DNA of 64,000 bases from Chloroflexi bacterium CFX4 (GCA_021404685.1 QWHC01000010.1:62001-126000), one strand, 5' to 3'; positions 10,636 to 19,489 are shown, numbered from the stretch's first letter. The notes: generated from the sequence alone by a model not told the origin. Program-made: numbers and translations.

Positions 10636-12577
10636 AGAACACCCGATTGCGTGTGAACCGATTTTGCAGCAAGGTTAGGATCAGAATGATGCCGAACAAC
10701 AGGAAAGACATTGAAGCGGCGTATGGGCGCGTTTTGATCGCCGATGCCTCTAGAATGGTCTCGTAGATGTAGACGGTCGTCGTATCCAGCGCGCCGCGCA
10801 TATCAGGCGTTCGCAGCACCCAAATATGGGCAAATGTGCGGAAGGTGCCTGTGATTGCCAGCAGGGTTAGGTAGAAGGTCGTGGGCGAGATCAGCGGAAA
10901 GACGATGTGGCGGAAGGTCTGCCAGCGTCCGGCGCCGTCAATCTGAGCTGCCTCGAACATCTCTTTTGGCACATTGCCCAAGCCGTTCATGAAGATCACG
11001 GCGTTATAGCCGCTGAACACCCAGATCGCATAGATGATGGCTGCCACCAACGGCAAGCTCGGGCCGATCAGGAAGTTGGGCAAGCGCACGTTCGGTCCGC
11101 CGATGATCTCGGCAATGATCTGAAAGACGCCTTTTGGATTCCGCAGCCACTCTTGGGCAGGCAAGCCCACCGCCTTTAGGAGTTGGTTGATCGGACCGAA
11201 GTCCGCACTGTTGGAAAAGAGCATGGCGAACACCGTTGCGGTGGCAACCGTCGGTGCGATGTAGGGCATAAAGAAGATCAGGCGGTACAGCCCTTTGCCA
11301 ACGCGCACCTCATAAAAGAGCATGTAGGCAAGCAGCAAGCCTAACGAAAGCTGCACCGGCACCGTCAGGAAGGCATAGGTTGCCGTGCGGATGATCGAGT
11401 CGTAGAACTGCACGTCACCGCGCCCTGCTGCCAAGGGAATTTCGCCAATGAACAGCCAGCCGCCAACCATCAGCGCGATGGCGATCAGGATGGTGGAGAG
11501 CATTCCGCTGGTCGTCTCGCGGCGTTTGGCGCTGCTCCAAAAGAAGTATGCCAAGCCGATCAACCCAATACCGAGCAGCATTGTGAACACCTCTTGCCAT
11601 TGCGAGACAGTATCCACCAACACAGCAGGGCGCACACGGGTGACTTCGCGCACCGCCTCAGCTGGCACGCGGGCAAACTGCGCCAGTGTGATCCGCAGTG
11701 CATCTTGGGCAGAAAGCACATATAGCACAAAGCCGATGGCGATGGCGGCAAACAACCAGCGCACCAGGCCAAAATAGCCGTATTTGCGCGGTTCCGTGTC
11801 AGGGTCAGCGCTCAGGCGGATGCGATGCGCCACAAAAATCGCGGCGATGGCAGCCAGCGCACCGAACAGCGCGGCAATCTGCGGCAGCAGTGGGAACACA
11901 AAGGTATAGCGCCGATCCGTCACGACTTGGCTCAGCACGGTCAGCAGCGGCTGCGAAATGCGGTGCAGTTCATAGAAGGTGAACCACGTCAGCAGCACGG
12001 CGCTGAGCGTCAGCAAGCCTGTTCCCCAAGCATTGAGAACAAAAGCTAGGTGATGTTCGGCGGCGGCGTCCGATTTAGCGTTGCGCGGCTGCACCTGCAC
12101 ATAGAGCAGCACGCCCAGCAGCAGCACACCTAACGGGATGAGCGCATACCCAAACCCAAGCGTGAACAGGACACCGAAAAAGGCAAGGGTTGCCGTAGCG
12201 GTAAGGTAGCCCGGCAGCAGGTAGCGGTAGAAATTGCCCTGCCCTGCGCGCATCGCCTCCACGCCGCGCTGATACATGTTATAGCCGACCAAGCCAAAAA
12301 TAAGCGCGACTGCCAACGCAATCATATAGGCAAGGCTGCCGATCACGCGCACAAAGTTCGCCAAGCCAACGAAGCCTTCCGGCACGTTGACGCCGCCCTG
12401 CATACTGATGAAAAAGCCGTAAGCAACGGGAAATAGCTCAAAGACAAAGGCGATGATTGCTACGGGTGCTACAAAGAGCAGCCCAATAATCGCCTCGTTG
12501 AGCCGTGCGCGCTGTCGGCTGACCTTTCGGGTAGCAGTGCTTGTTTGCACACCTGCTACATAGGAAGTGGTTGCCAT
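10628..12577 (-). CDS. Carbohydrate ABC transporter permease, MalF type, with large N-terminal insertion
   Basis: 649 residues, about twice the ~300 usual for CUT1 permeases and longer than E. coli MalF. The first membrane segment (~28-52) is followed by ~330 extra residues containing several further hydrophobic segments (~78-95, ~120-165, ~180-215, ~230-250, ~272-290, ~330-350, ~365-385). The canonical permease core comes next, with its EAA loop MFEAAQIDGAG in the last third. It pairs with the MalG-type subunit. The insertion may form a membrane-embedded scaffold, but its function is unknown. Confidence 0.88.
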   Translation of the reverse strand: MATTSYVAGVQTSTATRKVSRQRARLNEAIIGLLFVAPVAIIAFVFELFPVAYGFFISMQGGVNVPEGFVGLANFVRVIGSLAYMIALAVALIFGLVGYNMYQRGVEAMRAGQGNFYRYLLPGYLTATATLAFFGVLFTLGFGYALIPLGVLLLGVLLYVQVQPRNAKSDAAAEHHLAFVLNAWGTGLLTLSAVLLTWFTFYELHRISQPLLTVLSQVVTDRRYTFVFPLLPQIAALFGALAAIAAIFVAHRIRLSADPDTEPRKYGYFGLVRWLFAAIAIGFVLYVLSAQDALRITLAQFARVPAEAVREVTRVRPAVLVDTVSQWQEVFTMLLGIGLIGLAYFFWSSAKRRETTSGMLSTILIAIALMVGGWLFIGEIPLAAGRGDVQFYDSIIRTATYAFLTVPVQLSLGLLLAYMLFYEVRVGKGLYRLIFFMPYIAPTVATATVFAMLFSNSADFGPINQLLKAVGLPAQEWLRNPKGVFQIIAEIIGGPNVRLPNFLIGPSLPLVAAIIYAIWVFSGYNAVIFMNGLGNVPKEMFEAAQIDGAGRWQTFRHIVFPLISPTTFYLTLLAITGTFRTFAHIWVLRTPDMRGALDTTTVYIYETILEASAIKTRPYAASMSFLLFGIILILTLLQNRFTRNRVFYG

Positions 12578-12877
12578 GCTCGTCCTCTCGCCTGTGCTAA
12601 AGATGCACGCTTTTTTACAGGCTGCCCGTTAAGACTCTGCGGGAGTGCTGTTAAGAACGGGTTAAAAGCGCTGCGTGTGCTGTTTTTTTGCACTTTAATT
12701 GTGGCGCAGCTTTGCCTCAGGCGCAACAGACTCACCCTCATAAGCGCCACTTTAGGCGTTTGCCCAAAAATTTAACGAAGTGCCACAAACTCTTAACATT
12801 TTCTTAAAACAGTATGGGTATGTTTCTAAAAGGCATTTCTTGCCCATACTTTTTGAGTATCCTTAGCTGGAGGATCC
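12578..12877. promoter_or_regulatory. Divergent intergenic region, sugar transporter
   Basis: This 300-base region separates the minus-strand permease/epimerase operon from the plus-strand binding-protein gene, so it must hold promoters in both directions. It is AT-rich between 12760 and 12870. No unambiguous -35/-10 pair is seen. The only distinct element is the dyad at 12811-12850. GGAGGATCC directly precedes the ATG at 12878 as a strong ribosome binding site. Confidence 0.5.
12811..12854 (+). promoter_or_regulatory. Inverted repeat ahead of the binding-protein gene
   Basis: AGTATGGG (12811-12818) and CCCATACT (12843-12850) are perfect inverted copies 24 bases apart, followed by a T-run to 12854. 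Read as RNA it resembles a weak terminator/attenuator in the leader. Read as DNA it could be a repressor operator. It ends 23 bases before the start codon. Both readings are inference. Confidence 0.4.
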
Positions 12878-14260
12878 ATGAATAAGTTCACCAAAGTTTT
12901 GGCGTTGGCGCTGATCGCCGCCCTCGCCCTCGGCTTTGCCGGCGTCAACAGCACGTCCGCGCAAGGCACCTATGTCAAGACCTTTGATCTGAGCCTGCCC
13001 GTTGCTGAAGGCACCTACGCCGGTGTTGATCCTAAAGGCACCACCATCACCTGGTGGCATCAGCACACGGGTCAGCGTGAAGCGGCTGTGCAGGCTGCTG
13101 CCGAGAAATTCAACGCCGAAAATCCCTTCGGCATCACCCTCAACGTGGTTTCTAAGGGCAGCTACGATGACATCTTCACAGCTGTGACGGCGGGCATCCA
13201 GACTGGCGAACTGCCCGAAATCGTCGTTGCTTATGGCAATCAAGCTGCCGTCTACCAGAACAACGAAGCACTGGTTGACCTCAACGTGTTTATGAATGAT
13301 CCTGTGCTGGGCATTCAGGACTTTGAAGAAGATATGTTCACCAGCTTCTTCGCCAGCGACCTGAACCCTGCCCACGACAACCAGCGCTTGGGCTTCAGCA
13401 CCTACCGTTCGGTGGAAGTGCTGTACTACAACGTAGATGCGCTGAACGAACTCGGCTATAGCGCACCACCCACCACCTGGGAAGAGTTCGGCGAGATGGT
13501 CTGCAAGTTCGTGAATGAAGGCAAAGGCACGGATGGCTACCAAATCCGCACCGATGCATCGTTCATCGCAGCCGGCGCTTTCGCGGCTGGCGGCGATATC
13601 TATGACCGCGCCGCTGGCGAATTCACCTACAACAGCGATGCAGCGAAGGTGCTGCCAAAGGCAATCCAAGACCTGCTGAACAAGGGCTGCATCAAGAAGA
13701 CCGTTGACCCACGCGCCCGCAGCGATCAGGCAGCCTTCGGCAATGGCGCCGCGCTGTTCTACACCGGTTCTTCGTCCGGCATCCCCTTCGTGTGGACGGC
13801 AATCAAAGATTCGCCCAAGCCCTTCACCTTCGATGTGGCACCTGTCCCCGGCTTTGGCGATAATCCCGCCGTTGTGAATGTGTACGGTGCCAGCAACAGC
13901 GTGGTTGCCAAGAGCAAAACGCCTGAGCAAATCCTCGCTTCGTGGCTTTTCCTGCGCTGGTTCAGCGAAGCTGAGCAGCAGGCAGAATGGGCGAAGGGTA
14001 CGCAGTACTTCCCCGTGCGCCGTTCGGCTGCCGATCAGCTTGCTGATGTGTTCGCTCAAGAAGGCACCGGTCGCGCCTATCAGAGCGCCTTTAACCTGCT
14101 GAACAGCACGAAGGAAGAGCCTTCCGTAGATGTTTACCAGACCGTCCGTAGCGAAACCAGCAAAGCATTCAACGACATCCTCGACGGTGCCGATGTGGAT
14201 GAGCGCATGGACGCACTGACCAACCTTGCCAACGAACTGTTGGAAGCCTCCCGCAAGTAA
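12878..14260 (+). CDS. Extracellular sugar-binding protein of an ABC importer
   Basis: 460 residues, family 1 solute-binding protein. Signal peptide at residues 1-29 (basic MNKFTK, hydrophobic core, cleavage near TSAQ-G) without a lipobox Cys, so probably released or held by other means. The mature protein has ITWWHQHTG near its start and the alternating alpha/beta pattern of maltose-type binding proteins. It is transcribed away from the two permease genes, which are its likely partners, and is followed at once by a strong terminator. That arrangement allows the binding protein to be made in excess. Confidence 0.92.
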   Translation: MNKFTKVLALALIAALALGFAGVNSTSAQGTYVKTFDLSLPVAEGTYAGVDPKGTTITWWHQHTGQREAAVQAAAEKFNAENPFGITLNVVSKGSYDDIFTAVTAGIQTGELPEIVVAYGNQAAVYQNNEALVDLNVFMNDPVLGIQDFEEDMFTSFFASDLNPAHDNQRLGFSTYRSVEVLYYNVDALNELGYSAPPTTWEEFGEMVCKFVNEGKGTDGYQIRTDASFIAAGAFAAGGDIYDRAAGEFTYNSDAAKVLPKAIQDLLNKGCIKKTVDPRARSDQAAFGNGAALFYTGSSSGIPFVWTAIKDSPKPFTFDVAPVPGFGDNPAVVNVYGASNSVVAKSKTPEQILASWLFLRWFSEAEQQAEWAKGTQYFPVRRSAADQLADVFAQEGTGRAYQSAFNLLNSTKEEPSVDVYQTVRSETSKAFNDILDGADVDERMDALTNLANELLEASRK

Positions 14261-14283
14261 GCTGCTTTTCGCCTAGAAAGCAC

Positions 14284-14315
14284 AAGGGCGCGATCTTGAG
14301 GATCGCGCCCTTTTT
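14284..14315 (+). terminator. Rho-independent terminator
   Basis: A perfect 10-bp GC-rich stem (14286-14295 with 14301-14310) with a 5-base loop is followed by TTTTT (14311-14315), 23 bases after the binding-protein stop codon. Confidence 0.93.
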
Positions 14316-14336
14316 GTGTGCCGCTGCCTTGTGTGG

Positions 14337-14573
14337 TTATGAACTGCCACCGAACCAGTTCAGCAGGCGCTTCACCAGATTGCGCTTGCGCGCTTGCTCT
14401 TGCTGCAACTCTCGGTGAAGCTGATCGGTCAGCTGCTTGAGTTCCTCAAGCGTCATCCGTGCGCCGTTTACCAACACCCACTCGCCGCCAAGATCACGCA
14501 GTTCACTTGGCGCACGTTTGTAAAGCGATTGATAAATCTCTTGGTAACGTGCCATTGCACTTTCAATATTCAT
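14337..14573 (-). CDS. Small charged helical protein, unknown
   Basis: 78 residues, no membrane segment or signal peptide. It is predicted to be almost all helix, with a basic, possibly coiled C-terminal half (LHRELQQEQARKRNLVKRL) ending in WFGG. The ATG at 14573 has GGAG about 12 bases upstream. It stands alone between a terminator and a 377-base intergenic region. No family is recognised. The composition and ribosome binding site make it a credible gene. Confidence 0.6.
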   Translation of the reverse strand: MNIESAMARYQEIYQSLYKRAPSELRDLGGEWVLVNGARMTLEELKQLTDQLHRELQQEQARKRNLVKRLLNWFGGSS

Positions 14574-14950
14574 CGCCTAACGCCACTCCGATTCCTGCTT
14601 GGCTGCCTAAATGATTAGAAGCTATTTCAAAATTTGACTAGGGCTGTAAAGATTTTTGCCGCTGGCGCAGCCGCATGGCACACTTTACAGGCGATGGGCT
14701 TGCACAGGCTTCCCACTCAACCTTACCCTGTCTTCATCTTTTTTGAAATGCGTTCTCGGTCTTAACCTCTCTCAGCGCTGCGTATGGCAGCAGATGCGCC
14801 CAATAATTGCCCATGCAGCGCGTTCGGCAGTTCGGTTAGATTTCCTTCTAACCATTGTAGCACACTCTTAGCAAGTTGTACGTCACTCCAAACCCGAAAG
14901 GTTTGTGAAATTTTCCCAAAAATGCCTTAAATATGCTTTTGGAAAAGTGC
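14574..14950. other. Intergenic region with dyads, no gene seen
   Basis: 377 bases between the small protein gene and the end of the transporter gene. No convincing coding sequence. Three dyads are visible: GGTTAGA/TCTAACC (14834-14853); CAAACC/GGTTTG (14889-14905); and an imperfect TTTTCCC-AAAA/TTTTGGAAAA pair (about 14911-14946). The last two follow the transporter gene on the minus strand and may serve as its terminator. The first could be an operator for the small gene at 14573. Confidence 0.4.
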
Positions 14951-16174
14951 CTAACCAACCCACATAAGCCACACAATGCCAAACAAGATGCTCAGGATTG
15001 TGATCGGTACGCCTGCCCGCAGGTAAGCGCCGAAGGTTAGCCGCACACCCATCCGCGCCGCGATGCCTGCCACAATCAGGTTTGCCACAGAGCCAAGCAA
15101 GGTGAAATTGCCCGCCAGTGTGGATGCCATCGCTAAGGTGAGCCATGCCTGCTGCGGATTTGGGAACTGTGCCATCTCCGGGCGCAGCAGCAGCACCGCC
15201 GGCACATTGGAAACCACGTTGCTCAACGCTGCCGTGATCAGGCTAAGCTGCGCGATTCCGCCGCGCAAGATCGGTGCCGTCGCCTCAAAAAGTGCCGCAC
15301 CCAAGCCACTGACCTCAATCGCGTGCGTCACAATGAACAAGCCGCTGAAAAAGGCGAGCAACTCCCAATCCAACGACATGAGCTTGTGCGGACGCAACCG
15401 CGAGACCAGCAGCAGGCTTGCCGCGATGAAAGCCGACGGCGCAATGGGCAAACCAAACAAGAAGGCGAACATCAAGCCAAGCATCACCAGCAGGCAGCGC
15501 GAAAGCAGCGGCTGATACGTCCGCACGGTGGGCATGTCCGCCGTGCCAAGCCGTCCGCGAAACTCTGCCCGATAGAGCCATACGATCACAAGCCAAATAA
15601 TCACCATGCCGACGAGGGCAATCGGCGCAAGGCTGAGCAGAAAAGTGAGGTAGGGAATGCCGCTGCTCTGCCCGATGATCAGGTTTTGTGGGTTGCCCGT
15701 GATGGTTGCGACCGAGCCAATGTTGGTGGCAGCCGCCAAACCGATCAGGTAGGGGATAGGATCGCGCTTTAGGCGGCGCGTCAGCGTTACCACCAATGGC
15801 GTCAGCATCAGGCAAATTGTGTCGTTCAGGAAGAGCGCCGAAAGCACACCGGCGGCAACCACAATTAGGGCGAGCAACGCATGCGGCGTTTTTGCCAAAC
15901 GCAGCGCCGCCGCGCCAACCAGCCCGAAAAAGCCCGCCATTCGCAGGTTCACATTGATCACCATCATGCCGAACAGCAGCATAAGCGTGCCAATATCCAG
16001 TGCATCGTATGCTTGCTGCTCACTGATCGCACCGAGCGCCAGCAAGGCAGCCGCACCGACAATAGCAATCGTAGCACGGTTCATCCGCAAGCGTGGCAGT
16101 TGTCCGATTGCCACACCTGCATACGTCAACAAAATCACAAGCACGCTCAAGGGCGCAGCGATTCCATCAGGCAT
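14951..16174 (-). CDS. ArsB/NhaD/SLC13-type ion transporter
   Basis: 407 residues with about ten to twelve membrane segments. The motif ITGNPQNLIIG (~residues 157-167) and the SALFLNDTICLMLTPLV segment are typical of the ArsB/NhaD/CitM ion-transporter superfamily. Family members move anions such as arsenite, citrate or sulfate, or exchange Na+/H+; the substrate is not clear here and no arsenic genes are near. A second half-repeat contains SNVVSNVPAVLLL, the pseudo-symmetric partner motif. It stands downstream of the VapBC insertion on the same strand. Confidence 0.85.
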   Translation of the reverse strand: MPDGIAAPLSVLVILLTYAGVAIGQLPRLRMNRATIAIVGAAALLALGAISEQQAYDALDIGTLMLLFGMMVINVNLRMAGFFGLVGAAALRLAKTPHALLALIVVAAGVLSALFLNDTICLMLTPLVVTLTRRLKRDPIPYLIGLAAATNIGSVATITGNPQNLIIGQSSGIPYLTFLLSLAPIALVGMVIIWLVIVWLYRAEFRGRLGTADMPTVRTYQPLLSRCLLVMLGLMFAFLFGLPIAPSAFIAASLLLVSRLRPHKLMSLDWELLAFFSGLFIVTHAIEVSGLGAALFEATAPILRGGIAQLSLITAALSNVVSNVPAVLLLRPEMAQFPNPQQAWLTLAMASTLAGNFTLLGSVANLIVAGIAARMGVRLTFGAYLRAGVPITILSILFGIVWLMWVG

Positions 16175-16216
16175 AAGAGATTGCGTTGTTCCTAAAGGGT
16201 ATGCTTATAAAGTGAA

Positions 16217-16270
16217 GTTAGCTCAAGCCGGCGCGGCGGCGTGCCTCTTGATAGTCATCCGTCGTAGCAA
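16217..16270 (-). repeat. Direct repeat copy A: duplicated 3' end of the yqeC-mocA gene
   Basis: About 54 bases match 16972-17025 with only a few differences. On the minus strand it still encodes DDYQEARRRAGLS followed by the same stop codon. Three of the five base changes in the aligned coding part are synonymous. It is a vestigial gene end on the far side of the vapBC module. Confidence 0.85.
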
Positions 16271-16285
16271 TTACTCGGTCTGCTT

Positions 16286-16741
16286 TTAAGTCCCCCTGAG
16301 TGTTAGATCAGATAGAACTAATATCCGTAATTCTTGGACACGCTTTAGCCCTAAGTCATTGGTCAAGAAGGCTTGGCAGTTCATATGAGTTGCGGTTGCA
16401 ATTTGAATAGCATCAGGTGTTTTAAGCGCATATTTAGCGCGCAATTCGGCAGACAGGCGAGCAATGGTTGTATCTATTGGCACAAGCTGAAATCCAACAC
16501 TATCTTGCAAAATAGCTTCATAGGCTTGTACAAGGTTTGAATTGTTTACACGCAGCGGTTGAGTTAGTACCTCTGTTAAGGTTAGTACAGTGCTACAGGC
16601 ACGTAATTCGCCTTGTGAAATTGCCTGTACAATATTCAGCATCAACTCAAAATAGCGAGGATGCCTTTCGATTAAGTAGATTAATGGCGCTGTATCTATG
16701 CATAACCGCTGCACACCTTGCAAAGCCTGTTGGAGATTCAC
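16286..16741 (-). CDS. PIN-domain toxin, VapC family
   Basis: 151 residues, one PIN domain. The acidic metal-binding set expected of this RNase family is visible: Asp in RLCIDTAPL (~16), Glu in LTEVLTQP (~57), Asp in TPDAIQIATA (~112) and Asp in LTNDLGL (~131). It would cleave RNA when free of antitoxin. It overlaps the antitoxin gene by four bases (ATGA). Base composition is more AT-rich than its neighbours, and direct repeats bracket the pair. Confidence 0.88.
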   Translation of the reverse strand: MNLQQALQGVQRLCIDTAPLIYLIERHPRYFELMLNIVQAISQGELRACSTVLTLTEVLTQPLRVNNSNLVQAYEAILQDSVGFQLVPIDTTIARLSAELRAKYALKTPDAIQIATATHMNCQAFLTNDLGLKRVQELRILVLSDLTLRGT

Positions 16742-16956
16742 AAACGGTCATCCCATTCACGGCGCAACTCCGAAATGTACATTTGTGCATCTATACCATG
16801 CCAAAGCTCTGCACCAAGCCCGACGAGTTCCAACAATGAGTGCTGCGGTTGGGTAGCATTCGCCTCAGCTAATGTATCCATCAACCATTTAATTAGTTGG
16901 CGGCGCTCTTCGGTAGAGAGCATTGCTATTGTTTGCATGATTTCTTGTAGAGTCAT
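16738..16956 (-). CDS. VapB-type antitoxin
   Basis: 72 residues. The N-terminal part (LSTEERRQLIKWLMDTL) is helical. The C-terminal part (SLLELVGLGAELWHGIDAQMYISELR) is the kind of toxin-binding tail seen in antitoxins paired with PIN proteins, especially in cyanobacteria. The gene precedes vapC in the usual order and shares the ATGA overlap. Recognition rests on the tail pattern and on context. Confidence 0.8.
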   Translation of the reverse strand: MTLQEIMQTIAMLSTEERRQLIKWLMDTLAEANATQPQHSLLELVGLGAELWHGIDAQMYISELRREWDDRL

Positions 16957-16971
16957 CTCAGGCTACCCTTC

Positions 16972-17025
16972 GTTAGCTCAAGCCAGCGCGGCGGCGCGCC
17001 TCTTGATAGTCGTCCGGCGTATCAA
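16972..17025 (-). repeat. Direct repeat copy B: intact 3' end of the yqeC-mocA gene
   Basis: This copy contains the true C-terminus (DTPDDYQEARRRAGLS and stop) of the gene at 16973. Copy A lies 755 bases away in the same orientation, with only vapBC between them. Confidence 0.85.
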
Positions 17026-18358
17026 TATCGCGCAGCACGCTATCCGTCTCCACCAGCACGTAGTGAATTTCGCTGGCGTGTGCGTTGATCACCTCTCGCG
17101 GCGCGCCGCCTTGCGGCAAGGCAAGCAATTCCTGCCACAGGCTGCGGTCAATCAGAATCGGGTGCCCGCGCCTGCCTTTGTAGCTTGGCGCGATGATCTT
17201 GCCACGCCCTTCGGCATATGCCTGCATCAACTGCCCAACAATGCGCCCATCCACTTGCGGCTGATCGCCCAGCACGATCAGGCACGCCGCGATGCGCTCA
17301 TCTAAGGCACGCAAGCCCGCTTGCAGCGAGGAGAGCATATCGCCCGCCTGATAATCGGCGTTGTGCGTCAGGCGGACAGGCTCATTGGCAAGTGCAGCGC
17401 GCACGCGCTCCGCCACATGCCCCGTCACCACCACAATCTCATCAAGGCGCATTCGTTTCAGGCGCTCAGCAATTACACGGATGATCGGCTTGCCGCCATC
17501 CCACGGCAGCAGCACCTTAGAGGAATTTGGCTGCCCCATCCGCCGCGAGAGTCCGCCCGCCAACACAATGGCAGCCACACGCCGATGCACCTCATAGATC
17601 GGCTCGGCAGCCTGCACCGAACCACACAGCACCGACTCAAGGCGCGGCTCGCGCAGCGCCAAACGCCCAATCAAGCGCGCCAAGTTACGCCCTAAGCCCG
17701 TCTCTGGCACTTTGTTGATGAGCGCTGCGATCCGCGCCCGCTCAGGCACGCCCTTCAAGCCCAACAACGGATTCCGCAGCACAGACGCCACCCACATCCA
17801 GCGGATGCGGTCCCCGTATTGGTAGCCGAATTCGTCAATCATCGCCTGTGGATTGTAGACATGATCGCTATCCAACGGCTGCCCGACGCAATCAATGCCG
17901 ACGACAGGCACAGCCAACGTCGTCGCGGTAGGGATGACTGGCTCGTGCGCGTAGGGCGCTTTGAACGGCAGGCGGCGCGCACCGTCTGCCTCGATCAGGA
18001 TCGCGTCCGAATCCACGGCATCTATTAGGCTGTTGATCAGTTCTGGCGTCACGCCGACCACTTTGTCCACACCGCCGCTGGTTGCCACGCTGTGGTAGAG
18101 GAAGGCGAACCCATGCTGGCTGAGCGCCCGTGAAAGCGCTTGCGGACGCGGATTCACGCCGCTGCTATCCGTAGCGATTGCGGTTGGCACGTGCGCCAAT
18201 TCTTCGGCGGCGATGCGCGTTGTGGTCGTGCCGATCACGCGCCAGCCCTCGGCAGCCAGTTCATGCCCAAGCCGAAAAAGTGCCGACGTTTTTCCGCCCG
18301 CACCAATGAAGGCTACCACCTCACCACGCTGAACGTTCAGCGCCTCTCGCAACCGCAT
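16973..18358 (-). CDS. YqeC-MocA fusion, selenium/molybdenum cofactor protein
   Basis: 461 residues in two parts. Residues ~1-225 match YqeC, a marker of selenium-dependent molybdenum hydroxylases, with a P-loop-like GAGGKTSALFRL at ~20-31. Residues ~262-455 form a MocA/MobA-type nucleotidyltransferase (VLAGGLSRRMGQ, LGDQPQVD, RGHPIL), expected to add CMP to molybdopterin. The fusion suggests that cofactor finishing and hydroxylase maturation are coupled. It lies downstream of yqeB and the hydroxylase gene in one operon. Function follows from family knowledge; selenium use is not shown by sequence alone. Confidence 0.88.
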   Translation of the reverse strand: MRLREALNVQRGEVVAFIGAGGKTSALFRLGHELAAEGWRVIGTTTTRIAAEELAHVPTAIATDSSGVNPRPQALSRALSQHGFAFLYHSVATSGGVDKVVGVTPELINSLIDAVDSDAILIEADGARRLPFKAPYAHEPVIPTATTLAVPVVGIDCVGQPLDSDHVYNPQAMIDEFGYQYGDRIRWMWVASVLRNPLLGLKGVPERARIAALINKVPETGLGRNLARLIGRLALREPRLESVLCGSVQAAEPIYEVHRRVAAIVLAGGLSRRMGQPNSSKVLLPWDGGKPIIRVIAERLKRMRLDEIVVVTGHVAERVRAALANEPVRLTHNADYQAGDMLSSLQAGLRALDERIAACLIVLGDQPQVDGRIVGQLMQAYAEGRGKIIAPSYKGRRGHPILIDRSLWQELLALPQGGAPREVINAHASEIHYVLVETDSVLRDIDTPDDYQEARRRAGLS

Positions 18359-18369
18359 AGCACGCCTTT

Positions 18370-18636
18370 TTACCGCCTAGCGCTGCCGAACAGCAAGCGC
18401 ACCACCTCATAGCCGATCACAATGATGATCAATGGCACAGGAATGAGCAGCACATATGTCCAGTTGATCGGATCAGGAAATGCCAACCCAACATCGCTGA
18501 AACGGATTAGATCAGGCAAAGTGACCGAAAAGCCGCTCTCGGTGCTGATCTGGATCGGCAGCAGCAGCAGATAGACCATCACTGCAACAAGAAGCACGAA
18601 CAAGCGTGCCAGCACGTAAAGAATCCCTCGCAGCAT
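18370..18636 (-). CDS. Small two-helix membrane protein
   Basis: 88 residues from the ATG at 18636, with GGGTGAG just upstream. Two hydrophobic spans (~4-30 and ~61-82) flank an outward or inward loop of ~30 residues. It sits between yqeB (7-base gap) and yqeC-mocA (11-base gap) and must be co-transcribed with them. No family is recognised. Its place inside a cofactor-maturation operon hints at a membrane role in that pathway. Confidence 0.65.
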   Translation of the reverse strand: MLRGILYVLARLFVLLVAVMVYLLLLPIQISTESGFSVTLPDLIRFSDVGLAFPDPINWTYVLLIPVPLIIIVIGYEVVRLLFGSARR

Positions 18637-18643
18637 TAAGCAC

Positions 18644-19489
18644 TCACCCTGCGTTGCTGAGCCTAGATACACCCCTAAGTATAGCGCGCATTGGCGGCAC
18701 GGAAAGCACCGCTTCTAAGACGCCGCCGCCCACTGAAAGCGATTTATCCGAGATGGTGAAGCAATGTTCGCGCCGCACACGCGGATCGAGATCGCCAATT
18801 TTCATGCCCGCCGTCACCCATGTATCGTCATCTATCAAGCCGCGCAGCACGCCCGTAAATGGTGCGTAGAACGGCGTCTCGCCCACGCGCCCGATCAACT
18901 GCCCTTCATGCAGCAGGCGCCCAATCACCGCGATTTGTGTCATCGCGCCCTCGCATGGCGCACGCAGCACGCGCTCCTGCTGTTTGCCGTTTAGGTCAGA
19001 TGGCGTCCCTGTGTCCGGCTCGGCGCTGCCACGCCAATAAACGCGCCCTAAGTGGTGTCCGCGGTTGGTCTCGACCACGGCATGGCAATCTTTGCCCGCC
19101 ACAAAGCCCGGCCCGAGTGCCACCACCAACGGCGCTTGATCAATGCGCGTATCAAGCGGCGCCTTTGCCACGCGCCCATCAATGATGACCGACGGCTTTA
19201 GGGCAGCGATTGCCGCGCCCTCAGGATCGATCAGGACGGGAATTTGACCGCGATCCAGCAGTGCGTAGAGCGCAGGCAGATCGGCAAGATCAGCGCGCCG
19301 TGCGATCACGCCCTCAACGATGACCGTCTCGTAGACGGCTGCCATGCCATAACTAACTGTCGTCCGCACGGCAAGCGGCTTAGGCAGTTCCGTGATCACC
19401 ACAGGCAAGCCTGCTTTGTGCAGCCGATAGGCAACCCCAGAGGCAAGATCGCCGCCGCCGCGCAGCAACACTACCTGATCAGCGCGCAC
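18644..19489 (-). CDS. yqeB: YqeB/EF2563-family molybdenum hydroxylase accessory protein
   Basis: 281 residues. The N-terminal VVLLRGGGDLASGVAYRLHKAG resembles a nucleotide-binding fold. The remainder matches the EF2563/YqeB family, a genomic marker of the labile-selenium molybdenum hydroxylase system. SVGGGVLEA near the C-terminus is a further family-like feature. The gene overlaps the molybdopterin subunit gene by 11 bases and is followed by the small membrane protein and yqeC-mocA. The biochemical role in the family is not established; involvement in hydroxylase maturation is the accepted inference. Confidence 0.85.
   Translation of the reverse strand: MRADQVVLLRGGGDLASGVAYRLHKAGLPVVITELPKPLAVRTTVSYGMAAVYETVIVEGVIARRADLADLPALYALLDRGQIPVLIDPEGAAIAALKPSVIIDGRVAKAPLDTRIDQAPLVVALGPGFVAGKDCHAVVETNRGHHLGRVYWRGSAEPDTGTPSDLNGKQQERVLRAPCEGAMTQIAVIGRLLHEGQLIGRVGETPFYAPFTGVLRGLIDDDTWVTAGMKIGDLDPRVRREHCFTISDKSLSVGGGVLEAVLSVPPMRAILRGVSRLSNAG

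Noticed and set aside
12863-14059. 398-codon antisense frame over the sugar-binding protein gene
   Set aside because: The plus-strand gene has a signal peptide, family motifs, a strong ribosome binding site and a terminator; the antisense frame has none.
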